Shown here: positions 1 through 8,325 of the stretch, piece by piece
Layout: the number at the start of each line of letters is the position of its first letter
Numbering within the stretch: position 1 is the stretch's first letter
NCBI GenBank assembly: GCA_052033505.1
Contig: JBPOJN010000068.1
Span: forward strand, 1 to 48,608
Reading direction: 5' to 3'
Source: JBPOJN01 sp052033505
Lineage (GTDB): Bacteria > UBA10199 > JACPAL01 > GCA-016699445
DNA: 48,608 bases
Program-made: the position numbers and the translations under genes
The notes under the pieces: generated by a model
What the model was told of the DNA's origin: nothing
Database searches by the model: none
The model's input: the letters and a program-made list of their open reading frames with translations, nothing else

Positions 1-2
1 TT

Positions 3-1172
3 TCGATGGGGTTCAAGGAATCCCTCGAGGCCATCATGAAGTCGACGCCGCGCGCGACGAGCCACATCTGGCTTTTTTCGGCGACGATGAGCGGGGACGT
101 GCGGCGCGTGGCCGACAAGTATCTGAAAAATCCGCAGCAGGTTCAGGTCAACAAGACCGAGATGCTTTCGAATACGGTCGAGCAGCTTTATTATCCGGCC
201 AAGGAATCCAATAAGCCCGAAATCCTGTGCAAGCTCATCGATGCGGCGGAAGATTTTTACGGGTTGGTTTTTTGTCAGACCAAGGCGCTGGTCGCCGACC
301 TGACGCAGTATCTCACCGAACGCGGTTACCGCGCGGACTGTCTGCACGGAGACAAGGACCAAGCTTCGCGTGAGAAGACCATGAAGGCTTTTCGCGATCG
401 CCGCGTGAGCATCTTGGTCTGCACCGACGTGGCCTCGCGCGGGTTAGACGTGAAGGACGTTACCCACGTGATCAATTATTCGCTGCCGCGCGAACTCGAC
501 AGCTACGTGCACCGGATCGGCCGCACGGCCCGCAGCGGTAAGACCGGCTTCGCGATGAATTTGGTCACCCAGAGTCATCGCGGCCTCATTCAGCGCATCG
601 AAAAAATGACGAAGAGCCGCATGAAGGAAGGCAAGATCCCGACGCGCAAAGAAATCGGCCAGAAGAAGCTGACGAACGTTTTGACGAAGCTGAAGTCCCA
701 GCACGCTTTCCCCCGCGCCGTGTCCCTCATGGGCGAGGACTGGATGAAGGAAATTTCCCAGATGGACGCGAAGGAGCTCGCCGGACGTTTCCTGGTCATG
801 AACTTCCCCGAAATTTTTCAGGAGAACGACCAAGTGGCGCATCACGCCTTGATCGGCGACGATCCGCACCGCGAAGAACGTCGCGATCACCGCGAACAGC
901 GCAGCGCGCATCATCGCAAGGATTTCCGAGGCAAGAGTTTCGGGAACAAAGGTTTCGGCGATAAAGATCATAAGAATGCAGGATTTAAGAAAGAATATCC
1001 GAACAAGGGATACCATGGAAAAGCCGCGCCGCCGGCGCGAGTTTCCCATGGCGCGCATACGGGCCCTGGTCATCACGCAAGCAGCCAGGGCAGTGGGCAT
1101 CCCGCCAATCATAGTCATGGTGGCGGCAGTCACGTCGTGAAGACGTTCAAAAAAAGATTTATACGTAAGTAA
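3..1172 (+). CDS. DEAD-box RNA helicase, C-terminal part (cut by window edge)
   Basis: ATP-dependent RNA helicase of the DEAD-box (superfamily 2) family. The frame is open to the window edge, so the Q motif, Walker A and DEAD box lie outside. The first visible residues (SMGF) match the segment just after a DEAD box, followed by motif III (FSATM) near residue 26, motif IV (LVFCQT), motif V (TDVASRGLDV) and motif VI (HRIGRTARSG). After the helicase core comes a helical region and then a basic tail of about 100 residues, rich in His, Gly, Lys and Arg, which probably binds RNA without sequence specificity. The core resembles DeaD/CsdA-type helicases more than the RhlE protein encoded downstream, but subfamily cannot be fixed from a fragment. 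The stop TAA is at 1170-1172. Function is confident; symbol is not. Confidence 0.93.
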   Translation, partial: SMGFKESLEAIMKSTPRATSHIWLFSATMSGDVRRVADKYLKNPQQVQVNKTEMLSNTVEQLYYPAKESNKPEILCKLIDAAEDFYGLVFCQTKALVADLTQYLTERGYRADCLHGDKDQASREKTMKAFRDRRVSILVCTDVASRGLDVKDVTHVINYSLPRELDSYVHRIGRTARSGKTGFAMNLVTQSHRGLIQRIEKMTKSRMKEGKIPTRKEIGQKKLTNVLTKLKSQHAFPRAVSLMGEDWMKEISQMDAKELAGRFLVMNFPEIFQENDQVAHHALIGDDPHREERRDHREQRSAHHRKDFRGKSFGNKGFGDKDHKNAGFKKEYPNKGYHGKAAPPARVSHGAHTGPGHHASSQGSGHPANHSHGGGSHVVKTFKKRFIRK

Positions 1173-1189
1173 CGGATTTTTTCCCTAAA

Positions 1190-1455
1190 TCACTCATACC
1201 TTAACGCCTGGATCGGATTGAGCTTCGACGCCCGCCGCGCGGGCCAGAGGCCGAAGGCGATGCCGACGCCGGCGGAGAAGAAGACGGCCAGAGCCACCGA
1301 CCCGCCGCTGATCGTGACGGCGCCAGCCTCGACGCAGTTCTCCACGTCAAAATGCGCGTTTCCGCGAAGGCGGGCGCCACGGCGAAAGTGCTGAAGAGGC
1401 CTAAAAAACCAAGGAAAACGCGGATTAAGTGATGGACAAACATAGGTCGATGCAC
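1190..1455 (-). pseudogene. Decayed remnant: TolC-like N-terminus joined to MacB-like permease C-terminus
   Basis: Two unrelated gene ends are visible on the minus strand. The part read last (about 1190-1320) encodes a segment ending ARRASKLNPIQALRYE, the usual end of MacB/FtsX-type ABC permeases, preceded by the last membrane helix (ALAVFFSAGVGIAFGLWPAR). The part read first (about 1335-1445) encodes a signal peptide (MFVHHLIRVFLGFLGLFSTF and on to an APAFA cleavage site), then ETRILTW. In the next frame this continues as ENCVEAGA, as in the start of TolC-type outer-membrane efflux proteins (LTW-x-x-CV-x-x-A). One missing base at the W/E junction and a large deletion would produce this scar. 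I infer a lost macA/macB/tolC-type efflux operon on the minus strand. No intact product is expected. Confidence 0.7.
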
Positions 1456-1533
1456 TACTTATCTCCATCTTAAAGACATCCACCGTATATTAACGGGCTA
1501 CGCTAACTCAAACTTTTAAGGATAATCCCCAAC

Positions 1534-3021
<1,488 letters not shown>

Positions 3022-3074
3022 GGTTGTCTTTTCTTTTTTCGGAATGCTAGAGGCCGCTGCCTCTGGCTTTCAAA

Positions 3075-3158
3075 GCCGCCGTGGTGGAATTGGCAGACAC
3101 GCTAGATTCAGGTTCTAGTGGGAGCAATCCTGTGGGGGTTCGAGTCCCTCCGGCGGCA
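3075..3158 (+). tRNA. tRNA-Leu (CAG anticodon)
   Basis: An 84-base class II tRNA. The acceptor stem is GCCGCCG (3075-3081) paired with CGGCGGC (3151-3157), with discriminator A at 3158. The anticodon stem CTAGA/TCTAG (3102-3106, 3114-3118) encloses loop TTCAGGT with anticodon CAG at 3109-3111, which reads the leucine codon CUG. The long variable arm and the T-loop (GGTTCGAGTCC) are typical of tRNA-Leu. The 3' CCA is not encoded. A hairpin with a T-run follows at once. Confidence 0.97.
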
Positions 3159-3159
3159 C

Positions 3160-3180
3160 AAAATTTGCGCAGCAAATTTT
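3160..3180 (+). terminator. Hairpin directly after tRNA-Leu
   Basis: AAAATTTGC (3160-3168) pairs perfectly with GCAAATTTT (3172-3180) around a 3-base loop and ends in a T-run. It may terminate the tRNA transcript. The stem is AT-rich and weak for an intrinsic terminator, and it also shares sequence with the repeat at 3161-3240, so it may instead be part of an insertion boundary. Confidence 0.45.
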
Positions 3181-3240
3181 CCTCCATTTTCCAGTGCTAT
3201 TATCCAATGCGCAAATTTAGAAAATGGCATTAGAAAATGG
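3161..3240. repeat. Overlapping inverted repeats upstream of the four-helix-bundle gene
   Basis: AAATTTGCGC (3161-3170) has a perfect inverted copy at 3209-3218. CCATTTTCCAGTGC (3184-3197) has a 12/14 inverted match at 3227-3240, and the GAAAATGG part occurs twice (3220-3227 and 3233-3240). The pairs interlock rather than nest, so alternative folds are possible. The repeats sit between tRNA-Leu and a gene of the 23S-rRNA intervening-sequence protein family, whose members are often encoded inside stem-forming inserts. No matching repeat is seen after the gene. Confidence 0.55.
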
Positions 3241-3264
3241 AAAATAGAGGTAAAAGCCGAAGAG

Positions 3265-3633
3265 ATGGCGTTCCCTTTTGAAAATCTGGATGTTTACAAA
3301 AAATCGCTCTCTTTCGTGGAGTCCGTCGAAAGTCTGATCGTCGATCTCAAAGGAAAAATTTCCTATTCTCTGCAAGATCAACTCTCCCGAGCCGCCCTAT
3401 CCATCCCCCTCAACATCGCCGAAGGCAACGGTCGCTGGCACAAAGGCGAGAAACGCCAATTTTTCTGGATAGCTCGAGGCTCCGCTTTCGAATGCGTTCC
3501 GATTATCCAAGTCCTGCATCGCAAGGTGTTGATCGATGAAAATCAATATGCCGGTTATTACGAACAGCTCGATGTCATCGCAAAAATGCTGACGAATTTA
3601 GTGAAGTCGGTTGAGGAGTTAAGGAAAGAATGA
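3265..3633 (+). CDS. Four-helix-bundle protein (23S rRNA intervening-sequence family)
   Basis: A 122-residue all-helical protein of the family annotated as four helix bundle or 23S rRNA intervening-sequence protein (S23-like). The signature is visible: an N-terminal FENLDVYKKSLSFVE, then the central RAALSIPLNIAEGNGR and the helix RQFFWIARGSAFEC. Members are small and basic and form multimeric bundles; they are structurally related to the Avd protein of diversity-generating retroelements. Their role in most genomes is unknown. The frame is open back into the tRNA, but the ATG at 3265, which begins the conserved core (AFPFENLDVY), is the sensible start. Its stop overlaps the next gene in an ATGA. 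Its position right after a tRNA with inverted repeats suggests an inserted unit, which is inference. Confidence 0.85.
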   Translation: MAFPFENLDVYKKSLSFVESVESLIVDLKGKISYSLQDQLSRAALSIPLNIAEGNGRWHKGEKRQFFWIARGSAFECVPIIQVLHRKVLIDENQYAGYYEQLDVIAKMLTNLVKSVEELRKE

Positions 3634-4019
3634 AATACCTCCACACCATGCTCCGAGTCGGTGACCTGGAGAAATCCCTTAAATTTTACTGCGAAGGTTT
3701 AGGTTTCCGTCTCGTCTCCCGCGAAGACTACGCCAAAGACAAATTCACCCTCGCTTTCATCGCGGCACCAGGCAGCGCCAAAGACGGTCCGATGATCGAG
3801 CTGACTTTCAATTGGGAGACGCATCACTACGAACGCGGGGACGGTTACGGTCACATCGCGTTTCAGGTAGATTCCATCGAGGAAATCCAAAAGCGGCTAA
3901 AAGAGCACGGCTATGATCTGAGCTGGGGACCGGGCGTGACGCCCTCCGGAAAGCGAAAAATGGCCTTCGTCGACGATCCGGACGGGTATGAGATCGAATT
4001 GTTGGAAGGAAAGCGCTAA
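3630..4019 (+). CDS. gloA: Lactoylglutathione lyase (glyoxalase I)
   Basis: A 129-residue VOC-fold enzyme that isomerises the hemithioacetal of methylglyoxal and glutathione to S-lactoylglutathione, in cytosolic methylglyoxal detoxification. The four metal ligands of the family are all at the expected places: His5 (KYLHTM), Glu57 (MIELTFNW), His75 (GYGHIAF) and Glu123 (GYEIELLE). Length equals the E. coli type, and the absence of the insertions seen in zinc forms fits a nickel-type enzyme (family inference). Its ATG overlaps the stop of the preceding four-helix-bundle gene by four bases, implying coupled translation despite no known link. It converges on the zinc-ribbon gene, the two stop codons abutting at 4019/4020. 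Confidence 0.93.
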   Translation: MKYLHTMLRVGDLEKSLKFYCEGLGFRLVSREDYAKDKFTLAFIAAPGSAKDGPMIELTFNWETHHYERGDGYGHIAFQVDSIEEIQKRLKEHGYDLSWGPGVTPSGKRKMAFVDDPDGYEIELLEGKR

Positions 4020-4307
4020 CTACTCTTCGTCGAAATCATCTTCCGAGTCTTCCGGATCCGCGTCGATGTCGGTGACTTCTTCGTCTTCTTCATACTCCTC
4101 GTCTTCGTCCAAGTCGTCCGTGTCTTCTTCCGCTTCGTCTTCGGGTTCCGCCGGACGGCCTTCACCGTCTTCTTCATCGACTTCTTCCAGGCCTGTATCG
4201 TCGAAAATCTTGGCGCCGCAATTCGGGCAAATGGAGTCGCCTCCGGTGTAAGCGCTGCAGCGGGGGCAATAATCGTCCATCAAGTCTTCGTCTTTGCGAA
4301 TAGCCAT
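4020..4307 (-). CDS. Zinc-ribbon protein with long acidic tail
   Basis: A 95-residue small protein. Near its N-terminus are two CxxC knuckles (CPRC and CPNC, about residues 14-32) spaced as in a single zinc ribbon. The remaining 60 or so residues are almost entirely Asp and Glu with few other residues. It resembles the TIGR02300-like class of acidic zinc-ribbon proteins of unknown function, without the exact FYDLN signature. Zinc binding is likely; a role in nucleic-acid or ribosome interaction would be guesswork. The start at 4307 is preceded by GGAGGAAGT, a good ribosome site; an in-frame ATG at 4349 has none. It is divergent from the RNase R-like gene. Confidence 0.8.
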   Translation of the reverse strand: MAIRKDEDLMDDYCPRCSAYTGGDSICPNCGAKIFDDTGLEEVDEEDGEGRPAEPEDEAEEDTDDLDEDEEYEEDEEVTDIDADPEDSEDDFDEE

Positions 4308-4428
4308 ACTTCCTCCGGTATTTTTGCCTGTACTCACAAAGTTTTTCAAATGTCATCTCCTTCGTGCATTCTTCCCGGAACCGTCATCGCTCGTTGCGCA
4401 GACGCCGTTCTTGTGTCATTTTCTTTGC

Positions 4429-5967
4429 GTGAAGAAAATATCTCCCTTGCAGGAAGGCATCGAGGGCATCCTCAAAGAATTCAAGCTCGTCCCGGAGTTC
4501 CCCAAAAAAATGAAAGAGGAACTGCGCCACCTGCCTCACGAGATCTCACGTGAGGAAATTCTCCTGCGCACCGATCTGACCGAAGAGACGATTTTTACGA
4601 TCGATGGCGAGGACGCGCGTGATTTCGACGACGCGGTCGGCATCCGGGAAACGGCTTCGGGAGGCTTTATCCTCACGGTCTCCATCGCGGACGTGAGCCA
4701 CTACGTGACACCCGGTTCGGCGATCGACCGCGAGGCCTACCGCCGCGCGACGAGCACGTATTTTCCCCGTTACGTCGTGCCGATGCTGCCGGAAATTCTT
4801 TCAAACGAGCTCTGTAGCCTCGTGCCGCATGAAAACCGGCTGACGTTCACGGCCGAGATGGAGTTCGACGCGCGCGGGCGGCGGATCCGTTCGGATTTTT
4901 ACAAAAGCGTGATCCATAGCGCGGCGCGGCTGACCTATACGAAGGTACGGAAAATATTGGCCGATCGCGATCCGGTTTTGAGGCGCGAATACGCGGCCTT
5001 GATCCCGCACCTGGAAGCCATGCAGCGCTTAGCCCTCCTGCTACAAAAAATGCGGGCCGAACGCGGAAGCCTGGATTTCGACCTCGCGGAACCCTTCATC
5101 GAGATGAATTTGGAAGAGGGGACGATCGAGAAAATCATCAAGGCCGAGCGTAACTTAGCCCACCGCTTGATCGAAGAATTCATGATCGCGGCGAACGAAG
5201 CCGTGGCCGAGTTCGTGACCGAGCGCGGCCTGCCGATGATTTACCGCATCCATGAAGAGCCCGATCCGGAGAAGCTCAAAGACTTGTTCGTGCTGTTGCA
5301 TAATTTAGGTTTTTCGATCCCTTCGCCCAAAAAAATCCGCCCTCCTGACTTGGTCCGCGTGATCGAGGCCGTGCGCGGCCGCCCAGAAGAGAGGCTCATC
5401 AATACGGTCCTGCTCCGGACCATGGCGAAGGCGATTTACGACGCCAAAAACATCGGCCACTTCGGACTCGCATCGGGGTGTTATACGCATTTCACCTCCC
5501 CGATTCGGCGCTATCCCGACCTGATCGTGCATCGGATCTTGAGCGAGGCTCTTGAAAGGTCGCCGGAAAAAGGCAGGGGCAAGGGGAAAACGCGGAGCCC
5601 CCAAGTCGCGGCGCTGCGCACGATGGCCCAGCATTGTTCCGATCAGGAACGTATCTCCATGAAAGCCGAATGGGCCTCCCGCGACCTGGCCGCCGCGCTT
5701 TTCATGAAAAAACACGTCGGAAAAACCTTCTCCGGCATCATTTCCAGCGTCGTGAAGTTCGGGTTTTTCGTGGAGTTATTGCCGTATTTCGTCGAAGGCC
5801 TCGTACCCCTGCGCCGTCTGACCGATGATTTTTACGTCTTCCATGAAAAGGCCCACGCCGTGGTGGGGCGGCGAAAAAACAAGAAATATCAAGTAGGTAC
5901 CTCCGTAAATGTCAAAGTCGCCGGCGTGAATTTCGACAAAAGATGGGTCGATTTCGAGATCGTTTGA
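4429..5967 (+). CDS. RNase R/RNase II-family exoribonuclease lacking N-terminal cold-shock domains
   Basis: A processive 3'-5' exoribonuclease of the RNB family. The catalytic segment IDGEDARDFDDAV carries the four clustered aspartates of RNase II/R, and the later conserved parts of the RNB core are present (LIEEFMIAANEAVA, HFTSPIRRYPDLIVHR). A complete S1 RNA-binding domain ends the protein (KTFSGIISSVVKFGFFVEL to WVDFEIV). RNase R normally has two cold-shock domains before the RNB core; here only about 35 residues precede it, and the upstream DNA holds a divergent gene. The start is uncertain: GTG 4429, ATG 4510 and ATG 4294 are in frame and none has a clear ribosome site. The basic C-terminal tail of E. 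coli RNase R is also missing. Family assignment is firm; the symbol rnr is withheld because of the missing domains. Confidence 0.88.
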   Translation: MKKISPLQEGIEGILKEFKLVPEFPKKMKEELRHLPHEISREEILLRTDLTEETIFTIDGEDARDFDDAVGIRETASGGFILTVSIADVSHYVTPGSAIDREAYRRATSTYFPRYVVPMLPEILSNELCSLVPHENRLTFTAEMEFDARGRRIRSDFYKSVIHSAARLTYTKVRKILADRDPVLRREYAALIPHLEAMQRLALLLQKMRAERGSLDFDLAEPFIEMNLEEGTIEKIIKAERNLAHRLIEEFMIAANEAVAEFVTERGLPMIYRIHEEPDPEKLKDLFVLLHNLGFSIPSPKKIRPPDLVRVIEAVRGRPEERLINTVLLRTMAKAIYDAKNIGHFGLASGCYTHFTSPIRRYPDLIVHRILSEALERSPEKGRGKGKTRSPQVAALRTMAQHCSDQERISMKAEWASRDLAAALFMKKHVGKTFSGIISSVVKFGFFVELLPYFVEGLVPLRRLTDDFYVFHEKAHAVVGRRKNKKYQVGTSVNVKVAGVNFDKRWVDFEIV

Positions 5968-5984
5968 GTCCCCCTTTTACGGGT

Positions 5985-6011
5985 TTGACACTCAAAATCA
6001 TTTCCTATAGA
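5985..6011 (+). promoter_or_regulatory. Predicted sigma-70-type promoter for the GT2 gene
   Basis: TTGACA at 5985-5990 and TATAGA at 6006-6011, 15 bases apart, slightly tight. A start near 6018 would leave only about ten untranslated bases before the ATG at 6028, and no ribosome-binding site is visible there. Confidence 0.5.
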
Positions 6012-6027
6012 CACCGCCCCACTCAAA

Positions 6028-7533
6028 ATGCCCGATCTACCTAGATTATTTCTAATTTTATATTTCTCTCTGCTCCTGCTTCCGTCCGTTTTCGGGATGC
6101 ACCGCTATTATCTGCTCTATGTCTATCGCCGTGCGAAGAAAGAGAAGCCTGAGGCCGCTCCGGATTGGGAAAAACTCCCGTACGTGCCTTTCGTGACCGT
6201 CCAGCTGCCCATCTACAATGAAAAATACGTCATTAGTCGCTTAATCGATGCGGTTTGTCGTTTTGATTACCCTCAAGACAAGCTCGAGATTCAGGTCCTG
6301 GATGATTCCACCGACGACACCGTCGCCATCGTCGCGAGCGAAGTCGAAAAGTACCGCGCTCAGGGTTTTCAGATCGAGCACGTACGCCGCGTGGACCGCG
6401 TCGGGTTCAAGGCCGGGGCTTTAAGCGAAGGCTTGAAGGTCGCTAAAGGCGAATTCGTGGCTGTTTTCGACGCCGATTTCGTGCCGTCGCCGGATTTCTT
6501 GAAAAAAACCGTCCCTCATTTCTTCCGCGCAGAAGGTATCGGCATGGTGCAGACCCGTTGGGAGCATCTGAACCGCAATTTCTCGATGTTGACCCGCGCT
6601 CAAGCCATCCTGCTCGACGGACACTTCATCATCGAGCACACGGCTCGTCATCGCTCGGGATGTTTCTTTAATTTTAATGGTACGGCCGGCATTTGGAAAA
6701 AATCCTGTATCGCGGATGCGGGCGGCTGGTCCGGCGATACGCTGACCGAGGACATCGATCTCTCTTATCGCGCCCAGATGAAGGGCTGGAATTTCATCTA
6801 TCTCGAAGACGTCGTCGCGCCCGCGGAATTGCCCGTCGATATCAACGCGCTGAAGACCCAGCAGCATCGTTGGGCCAAGGGCTCGATCCAGGTCGCGCGC
6901 AAGCTCTTGCCCAAGATCCTTTTCGGAGACTATCCGCTCCGGGTCAAAGTCGAGGCCTTTTTCCATCTCACGGCGAATCTCAATTATTTGTTAATGCTGG
7001 TGATTTCGTTCCTTCTGCCGATTTCGATCTACGTGCGCCGCGAGCAGGGTTGGTATGATTTCATGTGGATCGACCTGCCACTGTTCTTGTCGGCGACTTG
7101 GTCGGTTTCGGTGTTTTACTATCAGTCCCAGAAGCAGAATTATCCCGACTGGTGGTCCCGCGTGAAGTTCATCTTCTTCAGCCTGGCTTTAGGTATCGGT
7201 CTCTGCGTGAACAACAGCCGCGCCGTCATCGAAGGCTTCACGAAGAAAACCGGCGAATTCAAACGGACGCCGAAGTACGCCGTCGTGAACAAGGGCGATT
7301 CTTGGAAAGATAAGATTTATAAGGGCAAGCTGAACCTCACGAGCGCCCTCGAACTTCTGCTGACTTTCAATTTCCTCTTGGCCTTGGCTTACACGATCTC
7401 CGAAGGTTTGTTTCTGTCGATCCCGTTCGTCATGCTTTTCGAAATCGGGTTTTTCTACACCAGCGTCCTGTCCCTCTGGCAGGGCCGTTCCCCCGGCCGC
7501 CTCTTAGAACAGCCTCAAATCGCCTTCGATTAG
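6028..7533 (+). CDS. Membrane-bound family 2 glycosyltransferase, processive (cellulose-synthase-like)
   Basis: A 501-residue inner-membrane GT2 enzyme. One membrane helix lies at about residues 5-25. The cytoplasmic catalytic domain follows: VTVQLPIYNE, the nucleotide-sugar aspartates (VLDDSTDD and FDADF), the general-base motif (TLTEDIDLSYR) and QQHRW, the QxxRW signature of processive beta-glycan synthases. At least four further helices end the protein. The overall design matches CslA/glucomannan-synthase-like and beta-glucan synthases, which polymerise a sugar nucleotide and extrude the chain; the substrate cannot be read from sequence. No PilZ domain or cellulose-synthase partner gene is beside it. 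The preceding gene is an RNase, so it is probably a single-gene unit with its own promoter at 5985-6011. Confidence 0.9.
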   Translation: MPDLPRLFLILYFSLLLLPSVFGMHRYYLLYVYRRAKKEKPEAAPDWEKLPYVPFVTVQLPIYNEKYVISRLIDAVCRFDYPQDKLEIQVLDDSTDDTVAIVASEVEKYRAQGFQIEHVRRVDRVGFKAGALSEGLKVAKGEFVAVFDADFVPSPDFLKKTVPHFFRAEGIGMVQTRWEHLNRNFSMLTRAQAILLDGHFIIEHTARHRSGCFFNFNGTAGIWKKSCIADAGGWSGDTLTEDIDLSYRAQMKGWNFIYLEDVVAPAELPVDINALKTQQHRWAKGSIQVARKLLPKILFGDYPLRVKVEAFFHLTANLNYLLMLVISFLLPISIYVRREQGWYDFMWIDLPLFLSATWSVSVFYYQSQKQNYPDWWSRVKFIFFSLALGIGLCVNNSRAVIEGFTKKTGEFKRTPKYAVVNKGDSWKDKIYKGKLNLTSALELLLTFNFLLALAYTISEGLFLSIPFVMLFEIGFFYTSVLSLWQGRSPGRLLEQPQIAFD

Positions 7534-7674
7534 TCCAAAGAATTATCCCTTATTCTTCGCCTACTTGGGTATAAGTCTGTACTCGTTTGAAATGATTCAG
7601 AAAAAGTGAACTGTAGTTGGATAATTTTCTCGCGAAATGTTCCAAAATGAGGCATAGAAGTTGTCCTGATTTTT

Positions 7675-8304
7675 ATGCCTCTGCCGCCTCTTTTAAAGCC
7701 CCGTGTAGACAGGGTTGGAAAACTTATTTCCATAACTATACCGCCGCTCGACCCATCCGCTCCTATTGTAGAAGCTGCGCCGACCGCCCTGGGGACTAAC
7801 CCACCTCGTATAGAGGACTCCCCTAGCGCTATTCTCTTGCCCGCGGGATGCGCCGCTCTCCCTACAGAAATCGAAGAAAAAAACCTCATAAACGCAGCAA
7901 ATGAGATTTTAGGTGAGTTTTTAGAAAATATAGAGATGTGCCTAGGCTTTTTAGAGTTCAACTCCGATCAGTTCGCTGATTCTGTTGATGTGCTTGTTCA
8001 TCAAGCTAAAGAGTTAAGCGAGACGTGTACGGCAAAATTTAACGGCTTCCATATCCAATTTAAATCAATTGGTTCTCAGCAGAATTTATCGGTGAAAGAT
8101 ATCTTGGCGGCCGCGAATATGGATGGCCTTTATGCGATGCTATTAGCGTTTGTAGTTAAGGTCGAACCTTACTTAGCCGCCTGTCTTTCGTCTCAGGTTC
8201 AGGAGCAGTTTCTTGCAATAAAAACATCACTCCTGGGAGTTGCCCAAAAATTAGAAGTTATTCTCCCTTCCTTGGGAAAGGAAGAGGAGTTCGAGTTTTT
8301 TTAA
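7675..8304 (+). CDS. Unknown helical protein, kinase-less relative of the neighbouring histidine kinase
   Basis: A 209-residue cytosolic protein with no database family I recognise. It opens with a Pro-rich stretch (residues 1-50) and the motif LPAGCAALP at 55-63. The rest is helical. It lines up with the N-terminal half of the next gene product: both start MPL, both carry LPAGCAA.P at residue 54-55, and LSVKDILAAANMDGLYAML here matches LSFKSILEVGNVVELQSSC there. Where the kinase has its phospho-acceptor HDINN, this protein has GEFLENI, without His, and it has no ATP-binding domain. DNA around the two start codons is also nearly identical (GATT-TTTATGCCTCT). I infer a tandem duplication with loss of the ATPase, giving a possible heterodimer partner or antagonist. 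No ribosome-binding site is visible; the region is AT-richer than its surroundings. Confidence 0.75.
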   Translation: MPLPPLLKPRVDRVGKLISITIPPLDPSAPIVEAAPTALGTNPPRIEDSPSAILLPAGCAALPTEIEEKNLINAANEILGEFLENIEMCLGFLEFNSDQFADSVDVLVHQAKELSETCTAKFNGFHIQFKSIGSQQNLSVKDILAAANMDGLYAMLLAFVVKVEPYLAACLSSQVQEQFLAIKTSLLGVAQKLEVILPSLGKEEEFEFF

Positions 8305-8325
8305 AAAGCCATTTTCGGATTATTT

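Noticed and set aside
4294..4428. Longer N-terminus for the RNase R-like gene starting at ATG 4294
   Set aside because: It would overlap the divergent zinc-ribbon gene, its residues are hydrophobic and not like a cold-shock domain, and no ribosome site is present.
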